From positions 62,001 through 126,000 of the forward strand of contig CBDBGD010000007.1 in the NCBI GenBank assembly GCA_965205235.1: DNA of 64,000 nucleotides. Reading direction: 5' to 3'. Made by a program: the position numbers and the translations under genes. Below are positions 59,604-64,000 of the stretch, in pieces (positions within the stretch are counted from its first letter, which is position 1; the number at the start of each line of letters is the position of its first letter). This DNA comes from CBDBGD01 sp965205235. Its GTDB lineage: Bacteria > Chloroflexota > Dehalococcoidia > Lucifugimonadales > UBA1127. The notes under the pieces were generated by a model. That model saw only the letters and a list, made by a program, of their open reading frames with translations, did not search any database and had not been told where the DNA came from.

Positions 59604-60587
59604 CTAGTACGACTGGCGCCGGATGAGAATGAATATCGCCGCGGCGAGGATGAGGACGGCCAGCGCCGCCAGGAAGGCGATGCCGAGGTTGCGCACGCCG
59701 CCACCGTCGTCCTCGTCGAACTCGTTGTCCGCCGTTGGCGTCGGCTGCGGCTCCGCCGTTGGCTGGGAGGCGGCTATGGCCGTCGCCAGCGCGTCGGCCT
59801 GCGCTTGCACGCCCGCCTGGATCGTGGCGTCGACGTCGGGCGTGGGCGTGGGGGTCGGCGGCTCGGGCGTCGGCGTCACCTGGAGCGCGGCGATCTGCGC
59901 GGCGATGGTCGCAGCCACGTCGGGCGTTGGGGTGGGCGTGGGCGATGGCGTAGGCGTGGGCGTGGGCGTGGGAACCGGCGACGGTGTGGGCGTGGGTGAC
60001 GGCGTGGGGGTGGGCGTGGGCGTGGGCGACGGCGTAGGGGTGGGTGTGGGCGTGGGCGCTATGAGCGGCTGGAAGGTGAGGCTGTAACCGTCCTTGATGG
60101 CGGGGCCGCCGAAGAAGAGGTCCGCCTCCGTGGCGTCCAGCTCGGTGCTGAGCGGTCCCGACAGGACGTGGAAGGTGACCTCGCGGTTGAGGTAGGTGGT
60201 GTCCGGCGGGCCGACGACCAGATTGGCGTACTTGCCGCCCTTGGTCGCCCTGGGCTGCGACTCGTAGTCTCGGATGCGGGCGACGATCTGGAGGCCGTCG
60301 GGCGCGGGTGCGCCGCCGACGGTGACGGTCCCGGAGTAGACCACGGGGCCGGGCGGCGGGGCGCCCTGGGCGCCGGCCCGGTCTGGGGCGACGGCGGACC
60401 AGAGGAGGAGGGCGAGGAGGAGGGTGGCGGCCGCGAGGCCGCTCAGGCCCTTCGACAGGCTCAGGGTGAACGGGGATGCCGCCCAACCACCGGGTCGAGG
60501 TTCCTGCCTTCGCAGGAACGACGATAGGAAAAGCAAAAGGCCTCCCGCCAGGAGGCCCGCACGTGCGACACGCTTAGACATGACCAT
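59604..60587 (-). CDS. Exported protein with Thr-Pro stalk and C-terminal anchor
   Basis: 327 residues. Two hydrophobic segments near the N terminus (about 10-22 and 50-68, ending AGAQG) flank a stretch, SFLRRQEPRPGG...SPFTLSLSKG, which is simply the translation of two dispersed DNA repeats. The secreted part has a ~110-residue beta domain (VVYSGTVTVGGAPAPDGLQIVARI, FGGPAIKDGYSLTF), a Thr-Pro/Ser-Pro tract (about 178-235), more Pro-rich sequence and a final membrane helix (LGIAFLAALAVLILAAAIFILI). Same design as the 49.7-kb protein. GAGGT lies 8 nt before the ATG. Confidence 0.7.
   Translation of the reverse strand: MVMSKRVARAGLLAGGLLLFLSSFLRRQEPRPGGWAASPFTLSLSKGLSGLAAATLLLALLLWSAVAPDRAGAQGAPPPGPVVYSGTVTVGGAPAPDGLQIVARIRDYESQPRATKGGKYANLVVGPPDTTYLNREVTFHVLSGPLSTELDATEADLFFGGPAIKDGYSLTFQPLIAPTPTPTPTPSPTPTPTPTPSPTPTPSPVPTPTPTPTPSPTPTPTPDVAATIAAQIAALQVTPTPEPPTPTPTPDVDATIQAGVQAQADALATAIAASQPTAEPQPTPTADNEFDEDDGGGVRNLGIAFLAALAVLILAAAIFILIRRQSY
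60500..60519. repeat. TTCCTGC/GCAGGAA hairpin repeat inside a coding sequence
   Basis: GTTCCTGC, CTTC loop, GCAGGAAC. Same family as 28975-29004 and 63949-63968, here within the signal-peptide region of the exported protein. Confidence 0.7.
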
Positions 60588-60930
60588 ATCTACTACCTCA
60601 AACTGAAGGGCCCGCTCCCCTCTCCGGGGAGAGGGAGGCCCTTATTCTCCCTCTAGTCTACCACCGACTGGCTGCCAGCGTTAGTGGGTGGCTATCCGGA
60701 AATCCGGGCGCCGTCTTCCGTCACCCCGGCCATCGCCAATGCAGACCCTGGGCGGCGATGGTCAAGACGACCCCACGGGGCACGTGGAGAGGTCCACTTA
60801 GCCATCAGGGGCCAGTCCGAACCAGCAGTGGGCTCGGCCTGCAGTTCCAGGAAGAAGCGTCAAGGCCCTAAGCAGCTCAACGGCCATTTCTATGAATCGC
60901 GTATCATCCGCTTCATTTGTATGGATAGTG
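60588..60930. other. Intergenic region upstream of the kinase-regulator fusion gene
   Basis: No gene seen. It contains an inverted repeat of the CCCTCTCC/GGGGAGAGGG family (about 60608-60641), which may end the divergent transcript region, and otherwise unstructured sequence. Confidence 0.4.
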
Positions 60931-60936
60931 TATAAT
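60931..60936 (+). promoter_or_regulatory. -10 box TATAAT of the kinase-regulator fusion gene
   Basis: A consensus TATAAT in an unusually A/T-rich stretch, 58 nt before the preferred ATG (60995). No good -35 box, compatible with positive or self-regulation. Confidence 0.45.
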
Positions 60937-60994
60937 CTCATACGCTTTGTGATGAGTAGCGGCCATGTCCGCGCCCCAGATCAGGAGGGAAGGA

Positions 60995-63382
60995 ATGTAC
61001 CAGTCAGACCAGCGGGACCGCGACTTTGAAGCCCTCCAGGAGCACCTGTCGCGGCTGAGCGAGGCCAGCCTGCGCATCAACGAGAGTCTGGACTTCGACA
61101 CGGTGCTCCAGAACGTGCTCGACTCCGCCCGGTCCCTGACCGCAGCCCGATACGGGATCATGACCCTGTTCGATGACGCGGGCGGTGTGCAGGACTTCCT
61201 GTCGTCGGGGCTATCCGCCGAGGAGGCTGAGCAGATGTGGCTCACGCCCGACGGGCTGCGGATCTTCCAGGCCTTGACCCGTACGTCAGAGCCCATCCGG
61301 GTGCCCGACTTGGTGGGGCACGTCAGGTCCCTGGGCTTTACCGGGTTCACCATCCCCCTGCCGGTTGACGCGGCGTTCCCCTACTTGGCAATGCCCATGT
61401 TCCACCGAGATGCCCGCGTGGGCCACATCTTTGTGGGGGACAAGGACGGTGGGAAGGAGTTCACCCGGGCCGACGAGGAGACCCTGGTGATGTTTGCCTC
61501 CCAGGCGGCGCTGGTTGTGGGCAACGCCCGCCGGCACCGGGAGGAGCGGCGGACCAGGGTTGACTTGCAGACGCTCGTCGACACATCCCCCGTTGGCGTG
61601 GTGGTCTTGGACGGGTTGACGGGAGCGCCGAAGTCGATCAACCAGGAGGCCAGGAGGATTGTCGACAGCCTGCGGGACCCGGACCAGAAGCCGGAGCAAC
61701 TGCTGGCAGGACTGACCTTCACGCGGGCCGACGGGCGAGAGGTGTCCCTGCGCGAGTATCCGATGACCGGGCTGCTGAGCGTGGGCGAAACGGTCCGGGC
61801 CGAGGAGATTGTGATGCGCGTGCCGGACGGGCGCAGCGTCACGGTCCTGCTCAACGCCACGCCCATTCTCTCGGACGAGGGTAGGGTCGAGTCGGTCGTC
61901 GTCACCATGCAGGACATGACCGACGTGGAAGAGCAGGACCGGCTGCGGGCTGAGTTCCTGGCGATGGTGAGCCACGAGCTGAGGACGCCCTTGGCGGCGA
62001 TCAAGGGCTCGATAACCACTCTGCTGGAGACCGCCAACGAACTGGACCCCGCCGAGACGACCCAGTTCTTCCGCATCATCCGGGACCAGTCGGACCAGAT
62101 GCGGTACCTGATCGGCGATCTTCTGGACGTAGCTCGCATCGAGACGGGCACCCTGGCGGTCAGCCCCGAACCGGCGGAGGTGGCCACGCTGATGGAGGGG
62201 GCCAGAAGCGCCTTCGCCGGCGCCGGCGGCCGGAACAGCCTGGCCATCGACCTCGATCCGAACCTGCCCCTGGTGCTGGCGGACCGACGGCGCATCGTGC
62301 AGGTGCTGGGCAATCTTCTCTCCAACGCCGCCCGGCACTCTCCGGAGTCGTCGGCCATCAGGGTGACCGCCGTGGCGGAGGGGATCCACGTGGCGGTCTC
62401 CGTGGCCAACGAGGGACGGGGCATTCCGGCGGAGAGCCTGACCCACCTGTTTCGCAAATTCTCGAATGTGCAGTCCGAGGAGCATGGAGGAGACACGGGC
62501 CTGGGCCTGGCCATCTGCAAGGGGATAGTGGAGGCCCACGGCGGCAGGATCTGGGCGGAGAGCGACGGCCCGACCCTGGGGGCGCGATTCACCTTCACGC
62601 TGCCCACAACGGAGACCGCAACCGCCGCCCCCACTCCGGCCTCCCCCGTTTCGCGGCCGGCGTCGTGGGGCAAGGTGCGAGTTCTGGCCGTCGACGACGA
62701 TCCCCAGGCGCTACGATACGTCCGCGACGTCCTCACCAGGTCGGGCTACGCGCCCATCGCGACGGGCGACCCAGCCGACGTGCCTCGCCTCATGGCGCAG
62801 GAGAAGCCCCACCTTGTCCTCCTGGACCTGGTGCTTCCGGGCAGCGACGGCATCGAGCTTATGAACGACATTCGGGAGGCCGCTGACGTGCCCGTCATCT
62901 TCCTGTCCGCGTACGGCCAGGACGACACCGTCGCCAGGGCCTTTGACATGGGCGCCGCCGACTACGTGGTGAAGCCCTTCTCCCCGACGGAGCTGGCAGC
63001 GAGGATACGGGCGGCCCTACGGAAACGGCTCGATCCCTTTCAGGGCGAGCCGTCGGGGCCCTACACCGCAGGAGGACTGGCCATCGACTACGCCCGACGC
63101 AAGGTGACGGTGGCTGGAAAGCCGATGGAGTTGACGGCCAAGGAGTATGCGGTGCTCTATCAACTGACGGTCCACGCCCCCAGGGTGCTGACCCACAGCG
63201 CACTGCTCCAGCGAGTCTGGGGTCCGGAGCGCGTGGGCGAAGTCTGGCTGGTGCGGGACGTGGTGAAGAGGCTACGCCGCAAGCTGGGGGACGACGCAGG
63301 CAACCCCAGCTACATCTTCACGGAACCCCGCGTGGGCTACCGGATGCCCGAGGGGGCAACAAAGGAGATGGTGGCAGGGTAG
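60995..63382 (+). CDS. Hybrid histidine kinase fused to an OmpR-type DNA-binding response regulator
   Basis: 795 residues from ATG 60995, chosen because AGGAGG (60983-60988) precedes it at 6 nt; ATG 60965 is in frame but lacks a site. Domains in order: GAF (about 20-180), PAS-like (190-310), HisKA with His327 in MVSHELRTPLAAIKG, HATPase (VLGNLLSNAARHSP, GDTGLGLAICKGIVEAHGG), a short linker, a receiver with Asp611 in LLDLVLPGSDG and Lys660, and a C-terminal winged helix (about 690-785; MELTAKEYAVLYQL, VRDVVKRLRRKLGDD, RVGYRMPE). It has no membrane segment, so it is a cytosolic sensor that can probably phosphorylate its own transcription-factor part. Confidence 0.92.
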   Translation: MYQSDQRDRDFEALQEHLSRLSEASLRINESLDFDTVLQNVLDSARSLTAARYGIMTLFDDAGGVQDFLSSGLSAEEAEQMWLTPDGLRIFQALTRTSEPIRVPDLVGHVRSLGFTGFTIPLPVDAAFPYLAMPMFHRDARVGHIFVGDKDGGKEFTRADEETLVMFASQAALVVGNARRHREERRTRVDLQTLVDTSPVGVVVLDGLTGAPKSINQEARRIVDSLRDPDQKPEQLLAGLTFTRADGREVSLREYPMTGLLSVGETVRAEEIVMRVPDGRSVTVLLNATPILSDEGRVESVVVTMQDMTDVEEQDRLRAEFLAMVSHELRTPLAAIKGSITTLLETANELDPAETTQFFRIIRDQSDQMRYLIGDLLDVARIETGTLAVSPEPAEVATLMEGARSAFAGAGGRNSLAIDLDPNLPLVLADRRRIVQVLGNLLSNAARHSPESSAIRVTAVAEGIHVAVSVANEGRGIPAESLTHLFRKFSNVQSEEHGGDTGLGLAICKGIVEAHGGRIWAESDGPTLGARFTFTLPTTETATAAPTPASPVSRPASWGKVRVLAVDDDPQALRYVRDVLTRSGYAPIATGDPADVPRLMAQEKPHLVLLDLVLPGSDGIELMNDIREAADVPVIFLSAYGQDDTVARAFDMGAADYVVKPFSPTELAARIRAALRKRLDPFQGEPSGPYTAGGLAIDYARRKVTVAGKPMELTAKEYAVLYQLTVHAPRVLTHSALLQRVWGPERVGEVWLVRDVVKRLRRKLGDDAGNPSYIFTEPRVGYRMPEGATKEMVAG

Positions 63383-63410
63383 GCGGCGCTGAGCCCGGCG
63401 GCTTCCCCAT

Positions 63411-63719
63411 TCGAGTCGAGTCGTTTCGTTTCGCGCGTTTTTTTTCGGCCCCTCCGTGCCTGGGGTCGCTCGGCGGAGGGCCGAAACAGGTTTGCGGTTG
63501 ATGCGCTGTTGTTCCGCGTGGGGATGGGGCGCAGCTTGGACTCGTCTTTTCGTCCGGGGAGCGTGGAGGGGTGGCAGGTTGGGGGTTGTTTCGCAGGCGA
63601 GGGTTGGAACCGCGCGGCGCAGGTAGGAGACGAGTGCCGATGGGAACGACCGCGGAACAACCTCCAGATAGGGGACAGGGGCGAAAAAGGGGGGTGTGAA
63701 ACAAGCTCCAGGCAGGGCG
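63411..63719 (-). repeat. Long dispersed noncoding repeat, copy 2
   Basis: About 309 bp, the reverse-complement partner of 31752-32065. In plus orientation it starts with a T-run, followed by CGGCCCCTCCG...CGGAGGGCCG, a hairpin whose stem and loop are almost the same in both copies. Open frames are broken by indels relative to copy 1, so it is not a gene. Confidence 0.75.
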
Positions 63720-64000
63720 TGAGCCTGTGGAAGCGTGGTAGGGATAGTCTTGCTCCTGCGACCTTGGTTGGGCCCACCCGCCCACCCTCGGAGGTTTCTT
63801 GAGAACTGGGGGCACATCCCCCAGAGCGGCCTGGCCGCCCTTAGAAAGAGGGGGCTTTCCCCCTCTGGACACCCCCTTTAGCCCCACCCCGCCCCCCTGG
63901 GTTCCGGCTCGTAGGCCGGAACGACGAGGGGATGGGGGCGCGGTCGAGGTTCCTGCTTTCGCAGGAACGACGATTGTGGTCGGGCGCGTGCGGTGGGTGG
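63720..64000. repeat. Repeat-rich noncoding end of the window
   Basis: No gene seen. It holds several hairpins: GGGGG/CCCCC around CACAT (about 63807-63822), AGAGGGGG-CTTT-CCCCCTCT (63847-63866), GTTCCGGC/GCCGGAAC (63901-63922) and the TTCCTGC-type hairpin (63949-63968). Confidence 0.6.

Noticed and set aside
31752..63719. Composite transposon bounded by the inverted ~310-bp repeats
   Set aside because: The 31 kb between them is mostly housekeeping genes, there is no transposase, and no target-site duplication is seen.
1..64000. tRNA, rRNA, known riboswitches and CRISPR arrays
   Set aside because: I read the intergenic gaps on both strands and found no cloverleaf with a TTCGA-type T loop, no rRNA segments and no spaced direct-repeat arrays; covariance-model searches would be needed to exclude them fully.

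Overview
The window is GC-rich bacterial chromosome, gene-dense on both strands, with no rRNA, tRNA, CRISPR array, phage or transposase gene that I can see. The gene set and style point to an uncultured member of the Chloroflexota, probably Dehalococcoidia or SAR202-like. The reasons are the exported proteins with long Thr-Pro tracts and a C-terminal membrane anchor, the abundant dispersed palindromic intergenic repeats, the HtpX/PspAB pair, the Cys-type CcmE and the archaeal-type PEP carboxylase. This placement is an inference from gene content, not a search result.

Layout. 1-7 kb: a 5'-truncated MacB/FtsX-type permease, a two-gene EamA transporter, a P-loop kinase-like protein, htpX-pspAB and an orphan ccmE. 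7-12 kb (minus strand): trehalose-6-phosphate synthase, a DUF429 protein, a MeaB GTPase and small membrane proteins. 11.8-19.8 kb (minus strand): a tightly overlapping operon of a HTH regulator, hemA, hemC, hemD, hemB, exonuclease III, a receiver-like/DUF3052 protein, hemL and a cupredoxin lipoprotein. It carries glutamyl-tRNA to uroporphyrinogen III. 19.9-22.9 kb: pcm, argF, der. 23-27.4 kb (minus strand): hrcA-grpE-(small membrane protein)-dnaJ-prmA, without the usual dnaK. 27.5-31 kb: a small GIY-YIG-like protein, a PuuE-like deacetylase, an 830-bp block of dispersed repeats and an unknown membrane protein. 31-32.2 kb: a two-gene toxin-antitoxin-like cassette bracketed by direct repeats, next to one copy of a ~310-bp noncoding repeat. 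32.2-44.8 kb: a ThDP enzyme, an MMPL exporter, archaeal-type PEP carboxylase, secreted and membrane proteins, a 1-Cys peroxiredoxin and an MFS exporter. 44.9-49.5 kb (minus strand): a glycine betaine/proline ABC importer downstream of a mycothiol-type formaldehyde dehydrogenase. 49.7-64 kb: Thr-Pro-rich surface proteins, a histidine kinase, dxs, a MOSC protein, a chromate transporter, a sterol-methyltransferase homologue, threonine dehydratase and a sensor-kinase/response-regulator fusion that carries its own DNA-binding domain. A second, inverted copy of the ~310-bp repeat closes the window.

Most striking items: the full-length sterol 24-C-methyltransferase homologue; the inverted pair of long noncoding repeats with a conserved hairpin; the toxin-antitoxin-like cassette between direct repeats; the regulator leading the heme operon; the one-polypeptide two-component system; a perfect 34-bp palindrome in the dxs leader; and repeat hairpins that have become part of the coding sequence of an exported protein.
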